This document shows positions 48,471-57,936 of a stretch of 64,000 bases of DNA, one piece after another. The translations under genes and the position numbers were made by a program. Origin of the DNA: Ceratothoa steindachneri (taxonomy: Eukaryota > Arthropoda > Malacostraca > Isopoda > Cymothoidae); the NCBI GenBank assembly GCA_963969495.1, contig OZ018337.1:81082648-81146647 (forward strand), read 5' to 3'. Each line of letters begins with the position of its first letter. Position 1 is the first letter of the stretch. Below the pieces are notes generated by a model, which made no database searches, was not told the origin of the DNA, and saw nothing but the letters and a program-made list of their open reading frames with translations.

Positions 48471-49477
48471 TTCGAGGTTAATGAGTGCACACATTTCTAC
48501 TTCATCTACGTGATCAAAATGGATTAGAGGAAAATAGGCCTATACCAGTCTCCATCTACATTCCATCTTGTGTACATTCTTGAGCTTCTTCCTCCTCGGA
48601 TGAAACTTCCTCACAAGATGTTTCTTCAAAGATCGGAAGCTGATGTATCTGTGTTTCTTCATCTGCCTTTCTCCTTTTTAAAGAGTCATTCTATCACAAC
48701 TGGTATCTTCCTTTATTGGTTCGTATCCCATATTAGAGGAATCCGCTTGCATTTCATGTCCACTATGACATTCATCATATGTAAGTTGCTGAAGTAAGTT
48801 TTCTTTAGAAGAAACTATACACATTACATACTCGACGCTTCATGACTACGAAATAACTGGATTGTTATTTGTTGCCGTCTTTGTGCAGAAATCCAGAGAG
48901 TACGACATGAGTAGTATTGTAGTTAAAGGGTCGAGTGCACACAAACTCGGCAACCTATGAGCGTATCCAGATACGCACTCACAAACATGGACTCGCACTC
49001 AAGTCTCCTTACCCTATCCCCTCCCCCCAACCCCTTAGCATTGGTCACTACAAGCCTTGGTAAAATGCAAGTGTTTTTCCCCCTCCCATATACTTTCGTC
49101 AGTGACCTTTTTACGAAAGATTCAGAGTCTGCAAACATACATACATACACACGCACACACACACACTGGAGCTTTCTGAGGCATTTTAGATGTTATTACA
49201 TATATACATATTTTTCCGCTCTACAAAGCTAATCACGATTCCTTTTCGATATTGTTTTCTTGGTTGTTTATTCATCCTCTGTTTTGATTTTCAGGGCACA
49301 AGATTTAATGAAGCTGAGATAGTTATCAAACCTTATTTTTTAACCTTGACACCGTTCCCTCATTCGACTTGAATAAACATATTTGTTTTGTTTTTTTCAA
49401 AGAAGTCACAATGAAGTAAAGAGATAGCTATCTTGTGTTTAAACTGAGCCATCGACCAATCTTACTTTTCTAATGAT
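48471..49477. other. Unassigned DNA between the Cys-rich ORF and the Polinton protease
   Basis: No clear gene. A (CA)n-type microsatellite (acacacgcacacacacacac) lies at 49137-49167. On the minus strand an acidic Glu-rich segment (EEVSSEEEEAQE, about 48605-48570) precedes the Cys-rich ORF and might belong to it. Confidence 0.35.
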
Positions 49478-49845
49478 TTATTTTACTTTTAAACTGTTGG
49501 GTTTTAAATAATAGACGAAAATAGACACAAAACCACGCACATGAGTTGAAAAGTAACTTTGAACTCTGAATGGATTGACGATAATAATTTTATTCATTTT
49601 TACTAAGTATTTACGAATATAAACATCATTCTGCAACCCTAGACATAGGCTATCGAAATAATACAAACTTTTTGTTAATAAACAAAGAAATCCAATGCTA
49701 CCAGGTCCATGGCTGCTGTCCATATTAATTATATAAGCTGCTGGTGGTTTTAAAGGTAAACATAGATCAGTGTCTCTCGTAAATCATCCATGAAAAACTC
49801 GTTCTGTAGTTTTATCTTGATAAAATAGTTCTGTCATTTATTCCT
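49478..49845 (-). pseudogene. Polinton adenain-like cysteine protease, broken
   Basis: The family matures capsid proteins. Visible on the minus strand: YIINMDSSHGPGS (frame from about 49770), then an HW pair in the neighbouring frame where the catalytic His belongs. FDSLCLGLQNDVYIRKYL follows (acidic catalytic region), then FRVQSYFSTHVRGFVSIFVY. In the last block the family has Q...S..CGxF; here an Arg stands where the catalytic Cys is expected, a change explained by one T-to-C transition. A one-base shift surrounds the HW motif. The order MCP then protease on the same strand fits the element. It is not active as it stands. Confidence 0.75.
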
Positions 49846-49857
49846 GCATTCATTGTA

Positions 49858-50227
49858 TTAAGAATATACTAATACATTCCTAGATTTATCTATCTCAATA
49901 ACAGACTGAAACTGCATATATAACATGGGAGAACCCTTCTATTAATAGATATTTAAACTGCAATGATAATGTTCTCTGTTGTATAGGACTGGAGCATTTT
50001 CCAACTCAAGTAGTACACTTGTCCTGATTTAGGTTAATACGATAAATATTTTTACTTTTTATAAATTGTTCATAAGTAAGTCCAATACTCTGCCCAACTC
50101 CAGGACCCCTTATACCGTTATATAACGAGTAAAAAGCCAAAAATGCAACTGGATCTGTATCGTCCGAATAGTCTAATTCAAATAGTCTTTCAACTTATGT
50201 TGTGAGAATAAATCAGCATATAGTCTC
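49858..50227 (-). pseudogene. Polinton major capsid protein, C-terminal part
   Basis: On the minus strand: YADLFSQHKLKDYL next to the insertion site, then DPVAFLAFYSLYNGIRG, YEQFIKSKNIYRINL, FKYLLIEGFSHVIYA and, one frame over, FQSVIEIDKSRNVLVYS followed by a stop at 49858. These match the last region of Polinton double jelly-roll capsid proteins, whose C-terminus ends with a '(V)IYA.....IEID+.RNV' block. There are internal stops and frameshifts, and part of the middle of the protein seems to be missing. The rest of the gene lies on the other side of the Gypsy element. Confidence 0.75.
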
Positions 50228-51534
50228 TGTCGTAGAATGGACTCCCGACAATATACCATATGTCACTATTCGTTGAGCAAACTTCTTTAATTATCTTTAG
50301 AGTGCGTTAATGTCTGGCGAGCCGATATTAATGTATCTTCGATAAGCTTAAGAAGTGGAACTGAGCTCAAGGATAATATTATTGCTATCATTAATAAAAT
50401 AGAGTTTTATTAATAATAACTCTCAACTAACACAAGACTGAAAATATTGACATAAACAGAGAATGGAAAGGGTCGTGAGGGCTCGGGCTAATCCGAGGAT
50501 TAAAGGATTTAAAAAGGTAAAACAAATATAGAGTTAAAGAGATGGGATGGTTCGCTGAACCATTTAAAGAGCAGGATAGAATTAAGAAAAGGGTTAAGTA
50601 CTCAAAGGTGACGTTTGGCTTACGTAACTTTATACGAGTCGTGCAGTGGAAGGCGACGTGAAGGAATTTTCGGTCCGCTTGCGAGTTCCAGCCGAAGGGG
50701 GGAATAAGATGAACCTGACGTGGCGTCTGGGGAATGAAAACCGTTTCTCGACGAACGGCTTGAAGAACAATGGCTGTTCTACGTTGTTCTCTTCCGAACA
50801 ATAGGGGGGGCGCTGAGAACCGTCTCTTGTCTACGGGCTCAAGAACAATGGCTGTTCTAATGTTGTTCTTCACTGAACAAGGGGAAAGGGTGAGACCCGT
50901 TTCACGGCAAAGGGCTCAAAAGAACAATGGCTGTTCTAACGTTGTCCTCTTCCTGAACAACAAGGGGGAAGGGTGAGAACCGTTTCTTGGCGAAGGACTC
51001 AAAAGAACAATGACTGTTCTACCTTGTTCTCTTTCTGAACAATGAGGGGGAAGCCTTAAGGACTTGGCGTCACGAAAGGCTCGAACCTTTGGCACTCAAT
51101 GGATATTGTCCTCCTTTTGGACAAGTGATGGTGAATCTCGAGGTCGAGGTCCCTTGGCGCACAAAGGGAGAGAGGGTCGTGGTGATGTTTCACAACGAAA
51201 ATCTGGATCTCCAATCTAATCTTAGTGGTAACGTTTTCATCTGAATAGTCGAGACACTACCTTGGCGTGGGGGGACAATGGAGTGGGAACTTCGAGGGAA
51301 TGCACAGCTGAGGCTTGGAAAAATGCCTTATCTGCCCATAAGCCTAACTCAATCTGGCGAGGTCGGCGTATGAGGGCGAACGGGGGGACGATACCCTCCT
51401 TGTTTTATCAGTGACATCCGGTGGCTGCGATATGGCGCCAAGCTTTGATGCGAAGATGCACGTGGGCAGGATCGTGGTTTTAAAAACATGTGATAGGAGT
51501 TGAAAATAATGCAGCTTCAACCCTTGTTATCACA
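50228..51534 (-). repeat. Gypsy 3' LTR (1307 bp)
   Basis: It pairs with 55068-56497. It contains a minisatellite at about 50740-51050 with four units of roughly 80 bp, centred on gaacaatggctgttct and gttgttctcttc. An AATAAA-containing segment (ttaataaaatagag) is near 50394 in the plus sense. The frames in it (50427-50873, 50770-50976) are repeat shadows. Confidence 0.93.
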
Positions 51535-51546
51535 CCCCTTCATTCC
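51535..51546 (-). promoter_or_regulatory. Probable polypurine tract
   Basis: Directly next to the 3' LTR; on the minus strand the sequence is ggaatgaagggg followed by the LTR start tgtgata. A purine-rich run at this exact place is where plus-strand DNA synthesis is primed in LTR elements. Confidence 0.7.
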
Positions 51547-51949
51547 GGGGAAAGTTGTCACTTCGAAAAAAGAGAGAAGGGACAACGATTGAGCCTCGTT
51601 GTGGGGAACTCGTCTTCTTGTACCAACCGTACCTTCCTGCCCCGAACTCGTATTACCTTTATACATATGATTATTTTGATCTTTTGATAATAAGTGAAAA
51701 TAATCTTTAATACAAACTTAATAAAAAAAAAGGCATGGAACAATGAAATGATATAAATTTAGTACATATGGGACAAAATAATTTATAAGTAAATTAATGG
51801 GTACAAATATATACATACAAGAAAAAAAATACATTGAGCGTTACAAAATTCAGACCTATACATTAACTAATTATATTACAAGAGAATCTCAATTTAAGTC
51901 GTACAGGACGGTATATACCTACATGGAGATAATAATCCTATGAATACAC
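51547..51949. other. Gypsy 3' internal noncoding part
   Basis: Sequence between the end of the RNase H frame and the polypurine tract. No integrase motif (HHCC finger or DDE core) was recognised here, so integrase appears to have been lost by deletion. Confidence 0.5.
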
Positions 51950-52700
51950 TTACTCTACGCTATTCGGTAAGGCATTTCTACTGAGTGTCTCAGTGACCTG
52001 GTTATCGGAACCATTTATATAATTTATTTTAAATTGATACTCTTGCAAGAGTAAACTCGAGCGCATGATGCGGACGTTGGAGTGTCGCACATTCCTAATA
52101 TAGGCTAACGGACGGTGGTCGGTTCCTATCTGAAATTCTTTACCTATCAAGTACATCTTGAATTTGTCTATGACCCAGATAATTGATAGAGCTTCCTTTT
52201 CTATAGTGGCATATCTCTTTTCGCGTGGTAATAATTGACGACTAGCATATGCAACTGGATGACTCGTGCCGTCATCCTCGCATTGAAGGAGTACACCTCC
52301 AATGCCCTCGTTGGACGCGTCGGTTTTAATCCCAAAGGATTTTTCCGGGTTGGGCAACTTTAAAATGGGGGCAGAAATGAGCTTACTCTTAAGCTGATTA
52401 AAATGGAAAATAGCGACATCATTCCAACGTAAATGATTGGAGGAATTCTTTTTTTGAAAGCGGCTGAGGGGGGCCGAAATTGCAGCGAAATTCAGAACAA
52501 ATTGCTGATAGGGAGAAGCTGATCCTAGGAACGATCTTAATTGCTTCTTTGTAATCGGGAGGGGCATGTCAGTGATTGCCTTAATCTTGTTCTCTAGGGG
52601 ACCAAACTTGCTTTGTCCTATTTTGAAACCCAAATATTTTATGGTTTCGTGGGCAAAATGGCATTTGCTGGGGCCAATGGTGAGGTCATTTTCGCGCAGT
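51950..52700 (-). pseudogene. Gypsy pol: RT thumb/connection and RNase H
   Basis: The 227-aa frame (51950-52633) continues, after an in-frame TGA near 52706, a segment with NDLTIGPSKCHFAHETIKYL. It then shows KKQLRSFLGSASPYQQFV (RT thumb, residues 29-46) and RNase H: KTDASNEGIGGVLLQ with D105, YATIEKEALSI with E145/E147, and GTDHRPLAYIR with D172. In the usual final block (N..ADALSR) the Asp is Glu (E215, VTETLSR). The stop after this domain is at 51950. Confidence 0.92.
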
Positions 52701-53026
52701 CACTCGAAAAGAGCTAATAGGGTGTTTAAATGGTGACTCCATTTAAATAGTTCTTGTAACTGACTCTTTTGATGTGTACTCAGCTGCGCATCAATATCCA
52801 GGTCAGAGTGTTCCAAAGACTCGCCTGATAGGGAAGGAGGAGGGTAATCGGCATCAGGTTGGATGCACACTGTCTGGCTTACATTAAGGGATTCCGCGGG
52901 GTAATCTTCTTCCAGCGCCGATGTTTCGTACAGTTCTACGAAGGTATCTTCATGGGCGCGTTGGGGGGTTCTTTTTTTCTTGGGGTCCACGGACAGTCTC
53001 CGTGTCCTTGTCTTGGGCCATATCAC
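52700..53026 (-). pseudogene. Gypsy pol: protease-RT linker fused to late RT by internal deletion
   Basis: The 108-aa frame begins with the acidic, Pro-rich linker that precedes RT in these elements and reaches LSTHQKSQLQELF (residues about 80-92). It then passes directly to WSHHLNTLLALFE, a block that normally follows the RT catalytic YxDD motif. The fingers and palm, including both catalytic blocks, are absent. The stop that follows is a TGA in place of a conserved residue. Confidence 0.85.
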
Positions 53027-53192
53027 CTACGGGTGTTAGTGATTCACAATCCTTTTGTGCCGTCCTAAAGTCCTGGTTAAGGGTTTCCGAGAAATCGGAC
53101 GGTATCGGGGTTCTGATGGGGACGGGCTCCTAGGCTTCTTTCTTAGCTCGGCCGCGAGGAGGGGCGGCCTGAGACACAGGGTCGAAACTTAC

Positions 53193-53700
53193 TTATGGGC
53201 TCTTTCCTATAAGCACAGAACAGAATTGTATGGGTGCTGAAATGACTTCAGCCCAGCCATCATAATATTGACACTGCAGGTAACATCTAACGACGGGGAA
53301 TGTGCTCGCCCGCCCAAGGTAGTCATGGACCACCGCAAATCTTTTGTGGTCACGGTCCACTGGGGGGAAGAGTTCGTCGGACACGATGAAACACGTACAT
53401 CCTGTGTCCCTGACGAGAGTCGATGCTCGACAGCCGTTCACGCTGCCCTCCTCAAATTTCAAAGTTCCCGCTGAACTTTTATCTAAAATAAAATTTATCT
53501 GGTTGCCTGACGGGGGAGGGGGAGAAGTTTCTGCTTGGGTCTGCACCACCGGGGGAGCCGGGGTTGCATTAATCTGGTGAACTTGGTGGGCTGGTCCGCT
53601 TTTAAGCCTAGAATTTTGGGGGCAATTCCAGCTCATGTGGTTTTCTACACCACAGGTGAAGCATATGATTGGTCGCTTCGGGAAGAGAGATGGAGGAGAA
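53193..53700 (-). pseudogene. Gypsy zinc knuckle and aspartic protease
   Basis: On the minus strand a CCHC knuckle (CFTCGVENHMSWNC, Cx2Cx4Hx4C) lies at about 53620-53665. The 147-aa frame 53193-53636 then shows a Pro-rich linker and the retroviral-type protease: LVRDTGCTCFIVSD with the DTG active site (residues about 76-78), and FPVVRCYLQCQYYDGW and APIQFCSVLIG toward its end. The DTG and CCHC motifs are intact. A one-base shift separates this frame from gag, and the frame changes again before the RT linker. Confidence 0.9.
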
Positions 53701-53703
53701 ATC

Positions 53704-54654
53704 TTAATGGGTTGTTTGGAGTCCCGTTGTTGGTTTTGGGGAAAGAAGTTTTGAGGGTTTTACGGGGCTCAGAAACTTCGTCGTTTTTCCTGTAAAATGG
53801 CGCGAATCCTTCCTCCTTTCCTGGTTGGGGGATTGGTGAGAAGTTCGATTCTCCTTTGGGTATAAATTATGGCTGGCAGCATAGACATTCGCTTCTTCGG
53901 TACATTCTTTAAAGGTCTGGCACCGACGATCCTTGACGAACGCGAGGATCTCAGTCGAAAAAGATGCCAAAAATTGATCCCGCAACACGATGTCTGTTAA
54001 GGACTCGTAGTTCGGATACATCTTTGATGATTTTCACCAAAATTTAAAATTCCTCTAAAGAATGTATTCGAAATGACGGAACGTCTGTCCGGGTTTAATA
54101 CGACCTCCTCGAAATTCTTGGCGGTAGAAATCGGGAGTCATATTATGAGCGGCCAATAACTCAGCTTTTAAGGTGCTGTAGTTAATTGTACACTCAGATG
54201 GTAAAGATATAAAAATTTCCCGCAATTTACAATTTAAAAGAGGAAATATTCTTATTAAGCCTAGAGCCTCCAAATCCAGGTTATTGATTTCGGGGATCTT
54301 TTCGAAGTGTGCTAAAAATGCTCCGAAATCCTCTCCATCCTTGAAATTGGGGAGCTTTAGTGAGAGATTAGGGGGGGCTTCGAAACGGACACTAGCAGAC
54401 TGTATCTCTGCTTCAACACGAGCTAATTCCATCTGATGGTGAAGCTCAGCTTGTCTTATCCGTTCCTCTCTTTCTTCTCGTTGAAATTCTCTTTCTCGTT
54501 CTTTCTTTTCTCGTTGGATTACTCTTTCTTCCCCTTTTCTTTGCTCCTCATGAACGTACTCAATTAGTTCTTTTCCGGAGAGTCCAAAGGATTCTCCTTG
54601 TGCTTTTAAGATTTCGAACTGAGACAACTTTGCACTTGGGGGAGCACTAGTCAA
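53704..54654 (-). pseudogene. Gypsy gag (capsid precursor), two in-frame stops
   Basis: Frames 54055-54654 (199 aa) and 53704-54021 (105 aa) are in the same reading frame, separated by TAG and TGA codons near 54053 and 54035. The N-terminal part is a charged Glu/Arg coiled coil (EEQRKGEERVIQREKKEREREFQREEREER, about residues 30-60). The capsid-like domain follows: LPNFKDGEDFGAFLAHFEKI (101-120), then LLNCKLREIFISLP and FRHFEYIL. The second part has FVKDRRCQTFKECTEEAN and YAASHNLYPK. The start Met at 54654 is reasonable for this gag type. Gag packages the RNA and forms the particle core. Confidence 0.85.
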
Positions 54655-54978
54655 CCAACTAAAATTCCTTTCAACAAGAATTATGCCTTTATAGTATGGG
54701 CCTCCCTAAATATGGGCACTAACCTATTCGTTCTTGGTTTCTTAGTCTAAATATACTGACTAAAATCACACAAAAAACACACAAACAAATTATTATAAAA
54801 GTTCCTTGAGCTACTCCAGCTTCTTAAGTTTCCAAAAAAAGGGGATAGCGATCGTTAAAACAAAAGGGAACTACTATACTCTATTATTATAACGAATAAC
54901 ACTATGCTTTACTTGACTGAGACCAGTGTTTGCAAAGATATAGCGTTGAAACCCCACACCTCACACCAAATTTAAATA
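54655..54978. other. Gypsy 5' leader
   Basis: Noncoding DNA between gag and the (TA)n tract that borders the 5' LTR. No primer-binding site is recognisable at the expected position next to the LTR, because that position is occupied by TA repeats. Confidence 0.6.

Positions 54979-55067
<89 letters not shown>
54979..55067. repeat. (TA)n microsatellite at the primer-binding-site position
   Basis: About 88 bp of pure TA lies directly against the inner edge of the 5' LTR. Confidence 0.95.
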
Positions 55068-55071
<4 letters not shown>

Positions 55072-56497
55072 GTAGAATGTACTCTCTATGATATACCATA
55101 TATAACTATTCGTTGAGGGAACTTCTTTAATTAACTTTAGAGTGCGTTGATGTCTGGCTGGCCGATATTATGTATCTTCGATATGCTTAAGAAGTGGAAC
55201 TGAGCTCAAGGATAATAATATTGCTATCATTAATAAAATAGAGTTTTATTAATAATAACTATCAACAAACACAAAACGGAAAATATTGACATAAACAGAG
55301 AATGGAAAGGGTCGTGGGGGCTCGGGCTAATCCGAGGATTTAAAGGATTTAAAAAGGTAAAACAAATATAGAGTTAAAGAGATGGGATGGTTCGCTAAAC
55401 CATTTAACGAACAGGATAGAATTGACAAAAGGGTTAAGTACTCAAAGGTGACGTTTGGCTTACGTAACTTTATATGAGTGGTGCAGTGGAAGGCGACGTG
55501 AAGGAATTTTTAGTCCGGTGGCGAGTTCCAGCCGAAGGGGGGAATAAGATGATCCTGATGTGGCGTCTGGGGAATGAGAACCGTTTCTCGACGAACGGCT
55601 TGAAGAACAATGGCTGTTCTACGTTGTTCTCTTCCGAACAATAGGGGGGTGAGAACCGTCTCTTGTCTACGGGCTCAAGAACAATAGCTGTTCTAATGTT
55701 GTTCTCCTCTGAACAACGGGGAAAGGGTGAGAACCATTTCTTGGCGAACGGCTAAAAAAACAATGGCTGTTCTACGTTGTTCTCTTCCGAACAACAGGGG
55801 GGGGGGGATGAGAACCGTCTCTTGTCTACGGGCTCAAGAACAATGGCTGTTCTAATGTTGTTCTCCTCTGAACAACAAGGGGGAAGGGTGAGAACCGTTT
55901 CTTGGCGAAGAGCTCTAAAGAACAATGGCTGTTCTACGTTGTTCTCTTCGGAACAACAGGGGAAGAGTGAGAACCGTTTCTTGTCAACGGGGCTCAAACG
56001 AAAAATGGCTGTTTTAACGTTGTTCTCTTTCTGAACAACGAGATGGGAAGCCTTGGCGTCACGAAAGGCTCGAACCTTGGCACTCAAGGGATATTGTCCT
56101 CCTTCTGGACAAGTGAAGGGGAATCTCGAGGTCGAGGTCCCTTGGCGCACAAAGGAGAGAGGGTCGTGGTGATGTTTCGCGACGAAAATCTGGATCTCCA
56201 ATCTAATCTTAGTGGTAACGTTTCCATCTATATAGTCGAGACACTTCCTTGGCGTGGGGGGACAATGGAGTGTGATCTTCGAGGAATGTCTTATCTGCCC
56301 ATAAGCCTAACTCAATCTGGCGAGGTCCGCGTATGGGGGCGAACGGGGGGACGATAACCTCCTTGTTTAAACATTGACATCCGCTGGCTGCGATAAGGTG
56401 CCAAGCTTCGAAGCGAAGATGCACGTGGCCAGCATCGTGGTTTTAAAAACATGTGATAGGAGTTGAAAATAACGCAGCTTCAACCCGTTCTATCACA
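55068..56497 (-). repeat. Gypsy 5' LTR (1430 bp)
   Basis: It pairs with 50228-51534. The minisatellite at about 55580-56045 has six units of roughly 80 bp compared with four in the other LTR, which explains most of the 123-bp length difference. The frames in it (55752-56201, 55777-56034) are shadows of the repeat units. Confidence 0.93.
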
Positions 56498-56910
56498 GTC
56501 TCCTATACTCCCTTTTACTAGAGTAATATCCTGCAGTGGAGAGAAAAGTAGATTTTTCTTCTTCAGTATTTTTTAACAGTGGTCTCTAAATATGCAGGAT
56601 AGGGGTAATTATTTCCAATCGAATTTACAGATGTTTCACTTAAATAAATATCAACATTGCTGATCAAAGTGTAAAGAATATTATTTTCAGATAAAAGATT
56701 CTCCCCATCTAGAAGTTGGTTCCGTTTAACCTTAAAATTCTTGCTTAAATATAAAGATAAACCTCAATAGGTTGTACATAATACTCTCTATTATCAGATA
56801 CATAATATTTAACCGGTGTGAGGTCGGAAGAGATATTGCTGAAGGTAGAGAAAAACTGATAATTGCTTTCAACAATGGAAGTTTGGGTTTGGATGAAGAG
56901 CATTTATTTT
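56498..56910 (-). pseudogene. Polinton major capsid protein, N-terminal part
   Basis: On the minus strand from about 56903: LFIQTQTSIVESNYQFF, then ISSDLTPVKYYVSDNREYYV with EVYLYI. After a frame change come LISNVDIYLSETSVNS and NNYPYPAYLETTVKKY, then (another frame) STFLSTAGYYSSKREY up to the insertion edge. These follow the order of the first jelly roll of Polinton capsid proteins (TQTSI block; Y-I-DL block; F-VDVYLNG block; NTYPYRAYLE block). The protein would form the trimeric capsomer. There are multiple frameshifts and at least one stop, and the gene continues across the Gypsy element at 50227. Confidence 0.8.
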
Positions 56911-57147
56911 ACACATATAAGATTTACAGTAGTTAATATCTTTATGAGAAGATCTGTGAAATTTATGATGGTTTATATTATAAAAAAAAAACATCACCAG
57001 CCTCATCAGCATCTATTTTCAACTTTCTTCAACTTCTTTTTCATCCATTTTAGCTCATTTATTACACCTATTTTTTTTTTATTTCCTCTCATTATCCCTC
57101 TCAGATTTTAGCTTTATTCTAATATACTGTCTAGTATCTTAGTGATA
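56911..57147. other. Polinton intergenic or decayed sequence
   Basis: AT-rich DNA between the small GLG protein and the MCP start; no separate gene recognised. Confidence 0.5.
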
Positions 57148-57357
57148 TTATTTTTTACCCTTTTCCACCTGGTTTCTCAGAGCTTGCTTCGCAATCTTTT
57201 CATGCACCATATCCCCAACAGTATCGAAACCGGCTGTAATAGCCTTCTTTCCTAGATAACGAGCATCACTCTTTAGATATGATGTTGTATTTCTGAATAG
57301 GTAAGAGAAGAGGGATCCAAGACCATATTCCCTCTGGGATATTAATACTTTAAACAC
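57148..57357 (-). CDS. Polinton small GLG capsid-associated protein
   Basis: The 69-aa frame has QREYGLGSLFSYLFRNTTSY (residues 8-27) then KSDARYLGKKAITAGFDTVGDM. This matches the small basic/hydrophobic protein common in Polintons and adintoviruses, where a Gly-Leu-Gly motif precedes an amphipathic segment and a KxGAKxxGKQALxxG-like helix. By position and character it may be compared with small adenovirus core or membrane-active proteins, but its role is not established. It lies directly between penton and MCP on the same strand. The frame is intact in the part seen. Confidence 0.65.
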   Translation of the reverse strand: MFKVLISQREYGLGSLFSYLFRNTTSYLKSDARYLGKKAITAGFDTVGDMVHEKIAKQALRNQVEKGKK

Positions 57358-57383
57358 GCGTGGTCATTCTACATAATTATCGT

Positions 57384-57725
57384 TTAATGTTTACTCCTTA
57401 TGTGTAGTTTTATCATCACCTGACCAACAAAAAATCAAAATTTTTTCCTTTCGACCGTTCTTATATAAATATAAATTGATCTCAAGTGCCCAGAGCTTAG
57501 ATTCAGATAGTGTGGATTTTTAAAAGTTATACTAAATGAACCATCATAAAAAGGAAGTTGAATAATTCTTATCAGTCTGGACTGTGTCCCGCCTACTAAC
57601 TGATAGTTTCCAAGGTTAGAGTAAATATAACATGATCTTGGATGAGGAATAAGAGCAGTAAAAACTATATTTAACGCTATACAATGATTTAATTTTGGCA
57701 TATTATCTCTAATAGATCTTTTCAT
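57384..57725 (-). pseudogene. Polinton penton-like minor capsid protein, C-terminal part
   Basis: The 96-aa frame (57435-57725) holds VGGTQSRLIRIIQLPFYDGS (about residues 44-63) and KNPHYLNLSSGHLRSIYIYI, the conserved 'PHYvPls...i.IyIRt' block of Polinton/adintovirus penton proteins. The usual final strand (GxVxVxLHxRR) is present one frame over (VGQVMIKLHIRS, ending at a stop at 57384-57386), so a single frameshift in an A/T run breaks the C-terminus. The protein would form the single jelly-roll vertex. The gene's N-terminal region may lie in the frame 57709-57936. Confidence 0.75.
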
Positions 57726-57936
57726 TATAGCGGAAAATTCTTATAGCAGATGAATTAATATATTTTATTTCCATTTCACATTGATCAATGAGCATATAAG
57801 CGGAGGGCATTTTCCGTTGCTTTCTGTCAGATTGAAACATTAAATCTTGAGATGATAATTTCTGTTTCATTTTCAGATTCATTTTCTCTATGAGTGCCTT
57901 TTCATTTTTGTGATATGCAGCAACTATCCAAATCAC
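57709..57936 (-). pseudogene. ORF upstream of the Polinton penton, unassigned
   Basis: A 75-aa Lys/Met-rich frame overlaps the start of the penton frame by 17 bp. It has coiled-coil character (KALIEKMNLKMKQKL) followed by CEMEIKYINSSAIRIF. It may be the N-terminal part of the penton gene joined by a frameshift, or a separate small protein. I do not recognise it. Confidence 0.35.

Larger units (their letters stand above)
50228..56497 (-). mobile_element. Ty3/Gypsy LTR retrotransposon, nested in the Polinton MCP gene
   Basis: Two LTRs (50228-51534 and 55068-56497) start with TG and end with CA in the plus orientation (tgtcgtagaatg ... atcaca). They flank gag, protease, an RT remnant and RNase H on the minus strand. 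The 5 bp immediately left (50223-50227) and right (56498-56502) are both gtctc, a target-site duplication. No integrase coding was seen between RNase H and the 3' LTR, and the RT catalytic core is deleted. The insertion splits the major capsid gene of the Polinton: capsid coding reads up to each edge. Confidence 0.95.

Noticed and set aside
50427..50976. ORFs of 148 and 68 aa inside the LTRs (also 55752-56357)
   Set aside because: They follow the minisatellite units of the LTR in whichever frame is open; no conserved protein is seen and both strands are equally open.
52859..53795. Plus-strand ORFs of 60-86 aa over the Gypsy element
   Set aside because: Shadows of gag, protease and the RT linker on the minus strand.
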